A stretch of DNA of 36,442 nucleotides from Bacillus pumilus (GTDB taxonomy: Bacteria > Bacillota > Bacilli > Bacillales > Bacillaceae), in the NCBI RefSeq assembly GCF_002744245.1, contig NZ_NKHG01000092.1, positions 1 through 36,442 of the forward strand, read 5' to 3'. Each line of letters opens with the position of its first letter. Within the stretch, counting starts at the first letter, position 1. This document shows positions 26,036 to 34,571 of this stretch, piece after piece. The notes beneath the pieces are model-generated. The model searched no databases. It had not been told where the DNA came from and saw nothing but the letters and a program-made list of their open reading frames with translations. The translations under genes and the position numbers were made by a program.

Positions 26036-27005
26036 CTTTCGTTTCTTTTTCTTCTATAAACCACTGATCTAATTTTCTCATCACACCCACCATGGCTTCC
26101 TTCTGTGAAAAAGACGGCAGATTGGCAAACAGCATCCGTTTTGGCGCTTCCAGCCCCTCTTTCTTCTTTTGCATGACAAATAAGCTTTTGGCGTGCTTTT
26201 TGTCTTTGAACATAGAGACTGGAAGTTGAATTAAAGCATTCATATAAGCGTGATCTTTGATGAAATCTTTTAATTGCACACTTTCTTTTCCTTCAAACAA
26301 GTCGTTTGGAATGATGAAGAATAAAAAGCCTCCCTCTTTCGTGTAACGAAGACTTTGTTCAATGAATAAATAATGCGCAAAGGAATGTCCTTCTTTTGCC
26401 TTTAATTCAAAGTCTGCTGCACGCTCATCATTTGGGTAATAGCCAACTGGAAGACTGCATACGGTGACATCTGCCGGTGAGATGAGAAGCGGCTCAAGGC
26501 TGTCCTGATGAAAAAGCTCGACTTCTTTCTCTTCTAAATTCGCCTGTGCCCAAGCAATTTTAATGAGCACATCATCAATTTCAGAGGCAAAGCCGCGTTT
26601 TGTTTCTGCAGTGAGATTGTTTAAGACAGCAAGGAGTAAGTTTCCTGTTCCCGCTGCTGGATCAAAGACAGCAAGCTCTTTTTGACCTTCTAAAAATTTA
26701 TTCACCAAATAGCTGACAAACAGACCAATCGTATCTGGCGTCATTTGACGGTTTGGATGTGAAATATCCTTTTGTCCTTTCAGTACGGCGAGCTGAAACG
26801 CTTTTCGAATCTGCTCATGATCAAAAGAGCCAAAATCTGCTTTCTCTATTAATTCCTTTAGTAAACCGTTTCGATCGTTTGCCTGAAAGAAAGCCTCTCC
26901 TGCCTCTGCCAATGCTTCAATATAGGAAATACTCTGTTCCTTTTTCAATCGATGGGAGGCTGTATCGAGCAGCTCAAAAATCGTACTCACTTGATCTTTC
27001 TGCAA
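26031..27005 (-). CDS. ytxK: Class I SAM-dependent methyltransferase-like protein YtxK
   Basis: A 324 aa cytosolic protein with an N-terminal helical region (1-85) and an adenine-methylase-like fold. SAM-binding motif I is clear: AVFDPAAGTGNLLLAVL. The catalytic motif IV, normally (N/D/S)PP(Y/F), reads SLPVGYYP in VTVCSLPVGYYPNDE, so base methylation may be lost or differ. The later EGHSFAHYLFIEQSL and LFFIIPNDLFEG segments resemble the HsdM/N6-MTase family. The target is unknown. The start is TTG (27003-27005) behind GGAG at 9 bases. It follows tpx after a terminator. Confidence 0.88.
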   Translation of the reverse strand: MQKDQVSTIFELLDTASHRLKKEQSISYIEALAEAGEAFFQANDRNGLLKELIEKADFGSFDHEQIRKAFQLAVLKGQKDISHPNRQMTPDTIGLFVSYLVNKFLEGQKELAVFDPAAGTGNLLLAVLNNLTAETKRGFASEIDDVLIKIAWAQANLEEKEVELFHQDSLEPLLISPADVTVCSLPVGYYPNDERAADFELKAKEGHSFAHYLFIEQSLRYTKEGGFLFFIIPNDLFEGKESVQLKDFIKDHAYMNALIQLPVSMFKDKKHAKSLFVMQKKKEGLEAPKRMLFANLPSFSQKEAMVGVMRKLDQWFIEEKETKE

Positions 27006-27047
27006 TGCTTTTCTCTCCTCGCTTTGTTAAAAGCTATATGTTTTCAT

Positions 27048-27082
27048 TGAAAAGAGCCCCAGTATGAAGCCGGAGCTCTTGT
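27048..27082 (-). terminator. Intrinsic terminator of tpx
   Basis: Minus strand: AAGAGCTCC / GGGGCTCTT stem (9 bp, one G-U; 27052-27080) with an 11-base loop, followed by a short T-run. Confidence 0.8.
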
Positions 27083-27093
27083 CGATGCTGCTT

Positions 27094-27594
27094 TTATAAC
27101 AGTGATTTCGCAGCTTCAATGGCTTTTTCATAATTTGGATGATTCGTTGCTTCGCTTACGTATTCAGTGTAAATCACTTTACCGTTAGAGTCTAATACGA
27201 AAACTGCACGCGCCAATAAACGCAATTCTTTGATATATACACCAAACGCTTCACCAAAAGACATATCTCTGTGATCAGATAATGTTTCTACATTTTCAAT
27301 TCCGTTTGCTCCGCACCAGCGTGCTTGTGCAAATGGAAGATCTGCACTAATCGTATAAATGTTGACAGGACCTAAACCGGCTGCCTCTTCATTGAAACGT
27401 CTTGTTTGTGCGTCACACACACCTGTATCAATAGAAGGAATCACTGAGATGATCGTCACTTTTCCTGTTAAATCAGAAAGTGAAACTTCTCCGAGTGAGT
27501 TCGTTAATACCGTAAAATCTGGAGCCTGTCCGCCTACTTTCACTTCATTTCCTACAAGCGTTACAGGGCTACCTTTAAATGTGATCGATGCCAA
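27094..27594 (-). CDS. tpx: Thiol peroxidase (Tpx-type peroxiredoxin)
   Basis: Reduces hydroperoxides using thioredoxin. The 166 aa product has a thioredoxin-like fold with peroxidatic Cys60 in PSIDTGVCDAQTR and resolving Cys94 in ARWCGANG, the atypical 2-Cys layout of Tpx. The TTG start (27592-27594) is set by GGGAGG, 7 bases upstream, and gives MASITFKGSPVTLVG, the usual N-terminus. A possible promoter and a terminator bound it as a single gene. Confidence 0.97.
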   Translation of the reverse strand: MASITFKGSPVTLVGNEVKVGGQAPDFTVLTNSLGEVSLSDLTGKVTIISVIPSIDTGVCDAQTRRFNEEAAGLGPVNIYTISADLPFAQARWCGANGIENVETLSDHRDMSFGEAFGVYIKELRLLARAVFVLDSNGKVIYTEYVSEATNHPNYEKAIEAAKSLL

Positions 27595-27626
27595 AACAAT
27601 TCCTCCCTTATCAAATGTATGGTTCT

Positions 27627-27655
27627 ATTCTAGTAGAGAAATGAAAAAACTGCAA
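27627..27655 (-). promoter_or_regulatory. Candidate sigma-A promoter of tpx
   Basis: Minus-strand -35 TTGCAG (27650-27655), 17-base spacer, -10 TAGAAT (27627-27632), about 30 bases before the TTG start. The -35 is weak. Confidence 0.4.
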
Positions 27656-27673
27656 AGCTTAATCGTCCATTTC

Positions 27674-27708
27674 GAAAAAAAGTTAACTGCAGCGCAGTTA
27701 ACTTTTTA
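27674..27708 (-). terminator. Intrinsic terminator of ytfI-ytfJ
   Basis: Minus strand: AGTTAACTGC / GCAGTTAACT perfect stem (27681-27703) with a 3-base loop, followed by Ts. The A-run on its 5' side overlaps the ytfJ stop codon. Confidence 0.9.
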
Positions 27709-28158
27709 CAGGTCGATGTCATCTAGTTTTCGTTCTTTGTGGCGATGCTCCCGTTCATCTTTCTTAAACATGTGCTGAAGACGTTCAATTGCTTGAGGAG
27801 CAGAATCCAATATTTTATCAAGCAGATGTGTGTTTTCATCCAAATGAAGCATTCGAACTCCGTTTGTTCCCACAATTAAAAAGGCAATTGGTGTAATGGA
27901 TACCCCGCCACCGCTCCCACCGCCAAATGGGAGTCTCGGTTCTTTTCTTTCTTGTTCATCAGAACGTTTTTCTTTCTTTTGGTTACCGTTAAATTCACTG
28001 CCGCCTGCTGCAAATCCAAAGCCGACCTTTGATACAGTGAGTATGACACTCCCATCAGGGGTTTCCACTGGATCGCCGATAATTGTATTCACATCGATCA
28101 TTTCTTTTAAGTTTTCCATCGCTGTCTTCATCAGACCTTGGATTGGATGATCTGCCAT
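27706..28158 (-). CDS. ytfJ: Spore protein YtfJ / GerW
   Basis: A 150 aa protein of the GerW/YtfJ family, made in the forespore and needed for normal germination in B. subtilis. Features: an N-terminal amphipathic part (MADHPIQGLMKTAMENLKEM), VIGDPV-like IIGDPVETPDG, then GFGFAAGGSEF. A charged linker rich in Lys/Glu follows, then the glycine-rich LPFGGGSGGGVSITPIAFLI strand typical of the family, and a helical, very charged tail. AAGGAGG precedes the ATG. It lies 14 bases after ytfI, so they form an operon, closed by a strong terminator. Confidence 0.95.
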   Translation of the reverse strand: MADHPIQGLMKTAMENLKEMIDVNTIIGDPVETPDGSVILTVSKVGFGFAAGGSEFNGNQKKEKRSDEQERKEPRLPFGGGSGGGVSITPIAFLIVGTNGVRMLHLDENTHLLDKILDSAPQAIERLQHMFKKDEREHRHKERKLDDIDL

Positions 28159-28172
28159 TTTCGGGTTCCTCC

Positions 28173-28862
28173 TTAAACAGATGATTCATTCTTCGTTGCT
28201 TGAAGAGAGGCATTTTTTCTTGCCTTTCTTCCTTTTAACCAATGGACAAGTAATCGAATGGCTGCAAGCATAGCATGTCCAATACGAAAATAAGCTATAC
28301 ATGTAAAATGTATCTGTGACACGTTGTGCTGAAAGGCAGGAATCACTTCATATACAGGTTTATGCTTAAAGGTGAGATGCTCCTGCATAAAGGCAAGCAG
28401 TGCTCCTTTGACTGACCACACACCACCTGCTGCTACACCTGTTAATGCTGCGTCATGAAAACCGATCCATGTCGACCAGTGAAAAGATACAATTTTTATA
28501 TGTATAAAGAACTGGCGCATGATTCGGTTTAGATCCACAACCTCTTTTGCGATCCGCTCCATTTGATGAAGAATTTGCTTCATATCACGTTTGTCTACTT
28601 TTTTATGCAGAGATTCTTTTTCGTGACTAGGCGTTTTGGAGCCGGCCATTTTCTTTTCACGAATATCAATTGTTTGATCTTCCGTATTCACTCTCACCAT
28701 CGGAATCTCTTTGTTGAGCCTGACGATTCCATATAAGGTGATGACCTTCAGTGCAAGATGGTCATTGTCATTTGCATGTGAATACTCAAGTGATATAGTC
28801 ACTTTCATGAAGATCAATAAGATCACAAGGAGACAAATAGCTGAGATCCAAACGTAAAGCAC
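28173..28862 (-). CDS. ytfI: DUF2953 family membrane-anchored protein YtfI
   Basis: A 229 aa protein with one N-terminal membrane segment (LYVWISAICLLVILLIF). A soluble domain follows with FGLIR-like LYGIVRLNKEI, a Lys/Glu-rich linker (about residues 75-110), and a segment with a TWIGFHDAALTGVAAGGVWS motif typical of DUF2953. Function unknown; coupling to ytfJ suggests a sporulation role. The start is not certain. A GTG at 28862 has a strong GGAGG 11 bases away, an in-frame ATG at 28880 has a weaker AGGGAAG, and the frame is open to 28934. Confidence 0.85.
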   Translation of the reverse strand: MLYVWISAICLLVILLIFMKVTISLEYSHANDNDHLALKVITLYGIVRLNKEIPMVRVNTEDQTIDIREKKMAGSKTPSHEKESLHKKVDKRDMKQILHQMERIAKEVVDLNRIMRQFFIHIKIVSFHWSTWIGFHDAALTGVAAGGVWSVKGALLAFMQEHLTFKHKPVYEVIPAFQHNVSQIHFTCIAYFRIGHAMLAAIRLLVHWLKGRKARKNASLQATKNESSV

Positions 28863-28938
28863 TGTGCTCACTTCCTCCATAACAAATGATGCTTCCCTTA
28901 CGATTATGGCTCTCAAGCTGGATTTTATACCCAATCAT

Positions 28939-28973
28939 AAAAAAAGAGTTTGACCGGCCTCGGTCAAACTCCC
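28939..28973 (-). terminator. Intrinsic terminator of sppA-yteJ
   Basis: Minus strand: perfect 11-bp stem GAGTTTGACCG / CGGTCAAACTC (28946-28971) with a 4-base loop, followed by seven Ts. Confidence 0.92.
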
Positions 28974-28978
28974 TGTGA

Positions 28979-29503
28979 TTACACGCTTGATTCTTTTTTT
29001 TCATACAAATGTTCATGGACGACCACCGTATCAGCAAAGTAGTCATGAATCCCTTGCTTTTTCGGTGAGAACCCAACAACAGCATAGAGAACAAAAAGCG
29101 TATGAATATACCGACCAACGATTTCTCTAAAGAAAATGACATCCCATGTCAGCTGCTTCTCAGGCTGAAGTGAGACAACTTTGATCCCAAACACCATCTT
29201 GCCAAGTGTTTGTTGAAAAATTTTCGTCATGATGGCGAAATAAAGCAGGAAGACAATCGTCGTTGTGACTGAAAATGGAGAAAACCATCCTCCTCCTTTT
29301 GACCAGCCAAACAGACTAAAGATTGGAGAAACCGTCAAATGGTTAACACCCCAGACGACGAGCCAATCAAGGATAAACGCCCAAAATCTAATCCAAAAAC
29401 CTGCAAAAGCCTGTGCTTCAATTGAAGCGCGCTTCACAAGGGCCGGCTGCGATTCTTCCTCTTGGCTGCGGCTTTCGCTTACTTCATCGAATGTAGAATC
29501 CAT
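28979..29503 (-). CDS. yteJ: RDD family membrane protein YteJ (SppA-associated)
   Basis: A 174 aa protein with a hydrophilic acidic N-terminus (about 1-30). The RDD domain has three membrane helices (about 33-52, 66-92 and 120-150) and the RDD-like signature FAGFWIRFWAFILDWLVV. B. subtilis YteJ (also called SppI) is reported to antagonise SppA. AAAGGAGGG precedes the ATG and directly follows the sppA stop (14 bases between genes), so the pair is one operon. Terminated by a strong hairpin. Confidence 0.92.
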   Translation of the reverse strand: MDSTFDEVSESRSQEEESQPALVKRASIEAQAFAGFWIRFWAFILDWLVVWGVNHLTVSPIFSLFGWSKGGGWFSPFSVTTTIVFLLYFAIMTKIFQQTLGKMVFGIKVVSLQPEKQLTWDVIFFREIVGRYIHTLFVLYAVVGFSPKKQGIHDYFADTVVVHEHLYEKKESSV

Positions 29504-29517
29504 CTATGATCCCTCCT

Positions 29518-30519
29518 TTATTTTGAATAGAGATACATCGGTTTAGACCCGTTTGAGCCAGCCAGTGTTTCTTTTAAATTCAGAAAATCAATTTCGCTTT
29601 TAAAGAGCTTACTTGCACTCATATTCAAGAGAGAGTTCCAGCCAAAGCTTTGAGAATAGCTGACAACTTTTGCCCCTTTTAAGCCTTTTTCACTTTTCTT
29701 CATCGCTTTTAGTGCATCTTCATAGTATCCAAGCTCATCCACTAATCCATTGGACTTCGCCTGCTTTCCATCATATACTCGGCCATCGGCAATTTTCTTG
29801 ACGTCCTGTTTAGACATGCCGCGTCCTTCAGAGATGACTTTGACAAACCCTTCATAAGAGTTGTCGACCATGCTTTGCATGATGTCACGCTCATCCTTTG
29901 TCATATCACGGTTTGGAGACATGATGTCTTTAAATTTTCCGCTCTTAATGGTTTCATATTTAATGCCTAAATTATCCGCTAGCTTGGAATAATTCAAACT
30001 TTGCATGATGACACCTAGAGAACCTGTTAATGTTTCAGGTGAAGCAAAGATTTTTTTCGCTGGTGTCGACACATAATAACCGCCAGAAGCTGCCATTGAT
30101 CCCATTGATACGTAAATTGGCTTCTTCGCTTTTTTCACTTCTTCTAATTTTTTATGTATTTCAGCACTTTCATAAACACCACCGCCAGGAGAGTTGACGC
30201 GAAGCAATACACCTTTTACAGAAGCATCATCTTTTGCTTTATCTAATTCTTTCAAGAACGCACGATGATCATACGCTTCTCCGCCTAAGAGGCTTGATGC
30301 ACCACCGTTATCTTGAATGGTTCCATTAATCTCAAGAACAGCAATTTTACTCGCTCCGCTACCATCCTCTAGTACCTTCTCTTCTATTTCATCCCCGAAT
30401 TGATAGCTCATTTTATTGTCATTGAAGTTTTCGAACAAGGCCATCGTGACACTAATCACAATTGAAAATCCGAAAACACCAAGTGCAATGATTAAGGCTA
30501 CCCATCTTTTCGCATTCAT
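29518..30519 (-). CDS. sppA: Signal peptide peptidase SppA
   Basis: Membrane-anchored serine protease of the S49 family that degrades cleaved signal peptides and confers resistance to certain lantibiotics in B. subtilis. The 333 aa product has an N-terminal anchor (about 7-28). The protease domain carries [14 protein letters not shown] and the nucleophile Ser145 in [11 protein letters not shown]; Lys197 in [10 protein letters not shown] corresponds to the general base (B. subtilis Ser147/Lys199). AGGAGGAG is before the ATG. It leads sppA-yteJ behind a sigma-W promoter, a membrane-stress sigma factor. Confidence 0.97.
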   Translation of the reverse strand: MNAKRWVALIIALGVFGFSIVISVTMALFENFNDNKMSYQFGDEIEEKVLEDGSGASKIAVLEINGTIQDNGGASSLLGGEAYDHRAFLKELDKAKDDASVKGVLLRVNSPGGGVYESAEIHKKLEEVKKAKKPIYVSMGSMAASGGYYVSTPAKKIFASPETLTGSLGVIMQSLNYSKLADNLGIKYETIKSGKFKDIMSPNRDMTKDERDIMQSMVDNSYEGFVKVISEGRGMSKQDVKKIADGRVYDGKQAKSNGLVDELGYYEDALKAMKKSEKGLKGAKVVSYSQSFGWNSLLNMSASKLFKSEIDFLNLKETLAGSNGSKPMYLYSK

Positions 30520-30553
30520 CTTTTTCTCCTCCTTTTTTGTCTCACTTCATACA

Positions 30554-30579
30554 TACGAATACACACATGAAATGTTTCA
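30554..30579 (-). promoter_or_regulatory. Sigma-W promoter of sppA-yteJ
   Basis: Minus-strand TGAAAC (30574-30579), exactly 16 bases, then CGTA (30554-30557). This is a full match to the sigma-W consensus TGAAAC-N16-CGTA. In B. subtilis this operon is in the sigma-W regulon. The rest of 30580-30867 holds no supported gene; a 7-bp AGGTGTT/AACACCT inverted repeat lies near 30720-30745. Confidence 0.9.
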
Positions 30580-30867
30580 CAGAAATTGTGGGTTTTTTAC
30601 ATTTCATTTCAACATATGATAGCACCTATCTTAAATGACGATCAACTTTACATCTTCTATTATCAGAAGCTCATGACAAGAAATTGTCTTTTTTATCCTC
30701 TCCCCACGTCTAATAGCACAGGTGTTCACCGCAACGAAACACCTAGACTTTTCTTCAATAAAAAAACAGCTATTAAATTATGCTCAAAGTCAGCAATTTC
30801 GAATCACTTACATCGACTCATTTCTGAAAGGTTAACTTTCTATCTCTATGTGCGTCTTTCTAAATTT

Positions 30868-30896
30868 TTTACTTTCATATGAAAAAAGTGTAAAAT
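30868..30896 (+). promoter_or_regulatory. Predicted sigma-A promoter of nadF
   Basis: -35 TTTACT (30868-30873), 17-base spacer, -10 TAAAAT (30891-30896). The start site would fall near 30903, at the beginning of a palindrome. Confidence 0.55.
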
Positions 30897-30902
30897 GTGA
30901 GC

Positions 30903-30924
30903 AAGGGTTTACATGTAAGCCCTT
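30903..30924. promoter_or_regulatory. Near-perfect 22-bp palindrome at the nadF start site
   Basis: AAGGGTTTACA and TGTAAGCCCTT are inverted repeats with a single mismatch (T/G) and no spacer. They lie 6-27 bases after the -10 element and about 45 bases before the nadF ATG. This is the position and shape of a repressor operator. No binding protein is identified. Confidence 0.5.
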
Positions 30925-30967
30925 TATTATCAGAAATCTATTTATGACAACAAAGGGGAGAACGTCA

Positions 30968-31771
30968 ATGACAGACAATCGTCGCAATGTATTTTTCTTT
31001 TACAAAAAAGATCATGAATTGGATGGACACATTTCTTCTCTGGAAAAGCTCGCTACCGATCAAGGCTTTCAAGTCGTAAAGCGTGCAGAGGATGCCCATA
31101 TTATTGCTTCAATTGGCGGGGACGGCACATTTCTTCAAGCAGTTCGCAAAACGAATTTCCGTGATGACTGCTTGTACGTAGGGGTATCAAAAACAGAGAA
31201 TTCGCATCTATACTGCGATTTTTCATTAGAGCATTTTGATAAAATGATTGATGCCATGAACTCCGAACAAATTGAAGTGAGGAAATATCCAATCATTGAT
31301 GTAAGCGTTGACAGTACCAATCAGTTCCATTGCTTAAATGAACTGTCCATCCGCTCTAGCATCATTAAAACATTTGTTATCGATGTGTATATAGATGATT
31401 TTCACTTTGAAACCTTTAGAGGCGACGGGATGATTATTTCCACTCCGACCGGTTCAACAGCCTACAATAAATCCGTTAACGGTGCCGTGGTTGATCCGAT
31501 GCTCCCTTGTATGCAAGTAACAGAGCTTGCGTCGTTAAATAACAACTCGTACCGTACACTTGGCGCACCATTCATTTTAAGCAGTGACCGCAAGCTTACG
31601 CTAAAGGTCGTGCAGGACGGAAACGATCATCCGATTATTGGACTTGATAATGAAGCACTAGGCACGAAACATGTCAAACAAATGGACATTGGGCTTTCAG
31701 GCAAAGTGATTAAAACGGTTAAATTAAAAGACAACTCCTACTGGGAAAAAGTCAAACGCAGATTCCTTTAA
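30968..31771 (+). CDS. nadF: NAD kinase (second paralog, NadF/YtdI type)
   Basis: Phosphorylates NAD to NADP. The 267 aa product has the GGDGT motif (residues 50-54, SIGGDGTFLQAVRK), NELSIRS, the phosphate-binding TPTGSTAYNKSV and a C-terminal LDNEALGT segment. Length matches YtdI/NadF (267 aa). The ATG at 30968 is chosen by GGGGAG, 7 bases upstream; the frame is open to 30848 but lacks an RBS. Divergent from sppA, ending in its own terminator. Confidence 0.94.
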   Translation: MTDNRRNVFFFYKKDHELDGHISSLEKLATDQGFQVVKRAEDAHIIASIGGDGTFLQAVRKTNFRDDCLYVGVSKTENSHLYCDFSLEHFDKMIDAMNSEQIEVRKYPIIDVSVDSTNQFHCLNELSIRSSIIKTFVIDVYIDDFHFETFRGDGMIISTPTGSTAYNKSVNGAVVDPMLPCMQVTELASLNNNSYRTLGAPFILSSDRKLTLKVVQDGNDHPIIGLDNEALGTKHVKQMDIGLSGKVIKTVKLKDNSYWEKVKRRFL

Positions 31772-31773
31772 TC

Positions 31774-31800
31774 AAAAAGCTCCGATACGGGGCTTTTTTT
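31774..31800 (+). terminator. Intrinsic terminator of nadF
   Basis: AAAAGC-T-CCG / CGG-G-GCTTTT stem (T-G wobble) with a 3-base loop and a following T-run, a few bases after the nadF stop. Confidence 0.88.
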
Positions 31801-31841
31801 CATGACTTTTCATTCACGATCATGGTGTCTTTGAAAAGATA

Positions 31842-31850
31842 TGGTATGAT
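31842..31850 (+). promoter_or_regulatory. Extended -10 promoter of dbpA (candidate)
   Basis: TGG-TATGAT, an extended -10 element without a clear -35, about 35 bases before the dbpA ATG. Confidence 0.4.
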
Positions 31851-31885
31851 GTCACAAAGTATGAATGTACGAAAAGGAGAACACG

Positions 31886-33328
31886 ATGCCATTACAACAT
31901 TTTGATCAATACCCATTAAGCGATGAATTGAAACAAGCGTTAGAAGCGCTTCACTTCCATACACCTACACCCGTTCAGCACGAGACGTTATCAGTTGCTT
32001 TTTCAAAGCAGGATCTGATCGTCAAGTCCCAGACCGGCAGCGGCAAAACAGCAGCCTATGGTCTGCCAATTTGTGAAATGGTGGATTGGGCCCAAAATAA
32101 ACCTCAAGCCCTCATCCTCGTCCCAACACGAGAATTAGCAATGCAGGTCAAACAGGACCTCACGAGCCTTGGACGATTTAAACGAATCAAAGCCGCAGCC
32201 ATTTATGGAAAAGCCTCTTTTCAAGCACAAAAAGTAGAGCTTGCGCAAAAAAACCATATTGTGTGCGGAACACCAGGGCGACTATTGGATCACCTTGAAA
32301 AAGGCACTCTTTCTTTAGAAAACCTCGAATTTTTCGTGTTAGATGAAGCAGATGAAATGTTGAACATGGGGTTTATTGAGCAAGTTTCTTCCATTATTCA
32401 GCATCTACCGCCTAAGCGCATGTCGATGCTCTTTTCAGCGACGATGTCTGCTGAAATGAAGGAACTCAGTGAGCAATTTTTACAGTCGCCAAAAGTGATT
32501 GAGATTGATCGTGAGGAAACCCCTGTACAGCAAATCACTCATACCGTGATTGAAACAGAAGAAGAAGCCAAATTCTCACTTCTCCAACGAACGATCGTTA
32601 TCGAAAATCCAGATAGTTGTATCATTTTCTGCAATACACAAGAACGAGTAAATGAACTGACAATGAAGCTGGACGATTGGGATGTCCCTTGTGACAAAAT
32701 TCATGGGGGCATGAGACAGGAAGACCGCTTTGACGTCATGGATGAATTTAAAAGCGGTGAGTTCCGCTATCTGATCGCAACAGATATTGCAGCTCGGGGA
32801 ATCGATGTAAGCGATATGACACATGTGATTCATTACGACCTGCCCTATGAAAAAGAACGTTATATTCATCGCACTGGAAGAACGGGTAGAGCGGGTAAAA
32901 GCGGGAAAACAATTGCCTTTATGACCAAGCACGCGCAGCCGTTCATTGATGAATTAAAGCAAGAGGCCGGCATTGATTTTCAGATTCAGCCCTATCCTAC
33001 GAAGGAAGAAGCGGAGCAGCATATAGCAAGCTTCGAAGAGAAGATTGAAACACCTATTCAGAAGGAAAATAAGCAGGCCGGTGTAGAGAAGGATATTATG
33101 AAGCTCTATTTTAACGGTGGGAAGAAAAAGAAACTGCGCGCCGTTGATTTCGTTGGGACCATTGCCAAAATAGAAGGCGTTGCATTTGATGACATTGGGA
33201 TTATTACGATTCAGGAAACGAAAACGTATGTCGATATTTTAAATGGCAAAGGCCCTCTTGTGCTGAAAGCCATGCGTCACACAACGATTAAGGGCAAGCA
33301 GCTAAAAGTACATGAAGCACGCTCATAA
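31886..33328 (+). CDS. dbpA: DEAD-box RNA helicase, DbpA/YxiN type
   Basis: ATP-dependent helicase in 50S ribosome assembly; the C-terminal RNA-binding domain recognises hairpin 92 of 23S rRNA in YxiN/DbpA. The 480 aa product has the Q motif (PTPVQHETL), Walker [11 protein letters not shown] (about 48-57), [18 protein letters not shown] at 153-156, SAT, RGID and [10 protein letters not shown]. The C-terminal RRM-like domain (about 405-475) contains [21 protein letters not shown], nearly identical to B. subtilis YxiN. The start ATG at 31886 follows AAAGGAG; an upstream in-frame ATG at 31865 lacks an RBS. In B. subtilis yxiN is elsewhere, so the location is a local rearrangement. Confidence 0.94.
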   Translation: MPLQHFDQYPLSDELKQALEALHFHTPTPVQHETLSVAFSKQDLIVKSQTGSGKTAAYGLPICEMVDWAQNKPQALILVPTRELAMQVKQDLTSLGRFKRIKAAAIYGKASFQAQKVELAQKNHIVCGTPGRLLDHLEKGTLSLENLEFFVLDEADEMLNMGFIEQVSSIIQHLPPKRMSMLFSATMSAEMKELSEQFLQSPKVIEIDREETPVQQITHTVIETEEEAKFSLLQRTIVIENPDSCIIFCNTQERVNELTMKLDDWDVPCDKIHGGMRQEDRFDVMDEFKSGEFRYLIATDIAARGIDVSDMTHVIHYDLPYEKERYIHRTGRTGRAGKSGKTIAFMTKHAQPFIDELKQEAGIDFQIQPYPTKEEAEQHIASFEEKIETPIQKENKQAGVEKDIMKLYFNGGKKKKLRAVDFVGTIAKIEGVAFDDIGIITIQETKTYVDILNGKGPLVLKAMRHTTIKGKQLKVHEARS

Positions 33329-33360
33329 AAAGTGAAGGCCAAGCGCCTTTACTTTTTTTT
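33329..33360 (+). terminator. Intrinsic terminator of dbpA
   Basis: AAAGTGAAGGC / GCCTTTACTTT stem (11 bp, one G-U) with a 5-base loop followed by a T-run, directly after the dbpA stop. Confidence 0.88.
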
Positions 33361-33413
33361 GAGATGAAATGAGTCCACAAACCCTGATGCCGTCAGTCTT
33401 TTCAATGTCCAAC

Positions 33414-33479
33414 ATGACAAATGTCATATCGAATACATGATGGGTGCTACTATGAGCATGATCCCTTTCCTTCTATACT
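33414..33479 (+). promoter_or_regulatory. des promoter with candidate DesR operator
   Basis: The -10 TATACT is at 33474-33479 with no good -35, as expected for an activator-dependent promoter. A dyad ATGACA-AA-TGTCAT lies at 33414-33427, about -72 to -59 from the predicted start. This is inside the -77 to -28 region bound by DesR at the B. subtilis des promoter. Confidence 0.65.
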
Positions 33480-33515
33480 TTGAAGTAGAAAGAAACGGAA
33501 AGGACTTGATCTTCC

Positions 33516-34565
33516 ATGAAGACTTCAACAAACACGCAGCAGCAAGCCACTTTAAGAAAACAAGTAGGCCAATTTTCTGGTGCTGATTCAAAAAAAAGTA
33601 TCATGCAGCTCTTTAATACATTTATTCCATTTTTGGGGCTTTGGTTTCTTGCCTATTATAGCCTGAACATCTCCTACCTTTTAACCCTCTTCTTTGCGGT
33701 CATTGCAGCTGGTTTTTTAGTACGTGTCTTTATTATTTTTCATGACTGCTGCCACCATTCCTTTTTTAAACAGAAGCCGCTGAATCACCTGTTTGGTTTC
33801 TTAACGGGTGTACTCACCCTTTTCCCTTATCTTCAATGGCAAAGAGATCATTCGATTCACCATGCCACAAGCAGTAATTTAGACAAACGAGGTACTGGTG
33901 ACATTTGGCTCCTGACAGTCAAAGAATATCAAGAAGCATCTGTATGGACGAAAATTCGCTACAGAATATACCGCAATCCCTTTGTGATGTTTATTTTAGG
34001 ACCAATCTTTGTATTCCTAATTCAAAATCGTTTCAACGTCAAAAGTGCTCGTAAAAAAGAGCGCTGGAATACCTATTTCACAAACGTATCGATTGTTTTG
34101 CTCGCAGGGGCGACCTATCTCCTTTTTGGCTGGCAGGGTTTGTTACTTGTCCAAGGTCCAATATTTCTGATTTCTGGATCAATCGGTGTATGGCTGTTTT
34201 ATGTGCAGCATACGTTTGAGGATTCTTACTTTGAAGCTGATGAGCATTGGAATTATGTGCAGGCAGCTGTAGAAGGCAGTTCTTTTTACAAATTGCCAAA
34301 GCTCCTTCAATGGTTAACAGGCAATATCGGTTATCACCATGTCCATCATTTAAGTCCGAGGGTACCGAATTATCATTTAGAGCATGCCCATGAGCATAGT
34401 GAGCCGCTTCAAAATGTTCCAACCATCACTTTAAAAACAAGTATCGATTCGATGAAATTTAGACTTTGGGATGAAGAGACGAAAGCATTCGTTACCTTTA
34501 AAGAAGCACGTCAGACTAAAGCTACACCTGTCATCAAAGGAAACATTCTCAAGAAGAATGCATAA
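33516..34565 (+). CDS. des: Acyl-lipid delta5 fatty acid desaturase
   Basis: Membrane di-iron desaturase that introduces a cis double bond into phospholipid acyl chains upon cold shock. The 349 aa product has the three histidine boxes: HDCCHH (76-81), HSIHH (112-116) and HHVHH (274-278). Several membrane helices lie between them (about 32-75, 88-105, 150-170 and 188-225). The ATG follows AAAGGA at a rather long 11-base spacing. It lies upstream of desK-desR, which control it, with a hairpin between. Length agrees with B. subtilis Des (352 aa). Confidence 0.96.
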   Translation: MKTSTNTQQQATLRKQVGQFSGADSKKSIMQLFNTFIPFLGLWFLAYYSLNISYLLTLFFAVIAAGFLVRVFIIFHDCCHHSFFKQKPLNHLFGFLTGVLTLFPYLQWQRDHSIHHATSSNLDKRGTGDIWLLTVKEYQEASVWTKIRYRIYRNPFVMFILGPIFVFLIQNRFNVKSARKKERWNTYFTNVSIVLLAGATYLLFGWQGLLLVQGPIFLISGSIGVWLFYVQHTFEDSYFEADEHWNYVQAAVEGSSFYKLPKLLQWLTGNIGYHHVHHLSPRVPNYHLEHAHEHSEPLQNVPTITLKTSIDSMKFRLWDEETKAFVTFKEARQTKATPVIKGNILKKNA

Positions 34566-34571
34566 ACGACG

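Noticed and set aside
30720-30745. AGGTGTT/AACACCT inverted repeat upstream of nadF
   Set aside because: Only 7 bp with an 11-base loop, no upstream gene on that strand to terminate; may be chance in AT-rich DNA.
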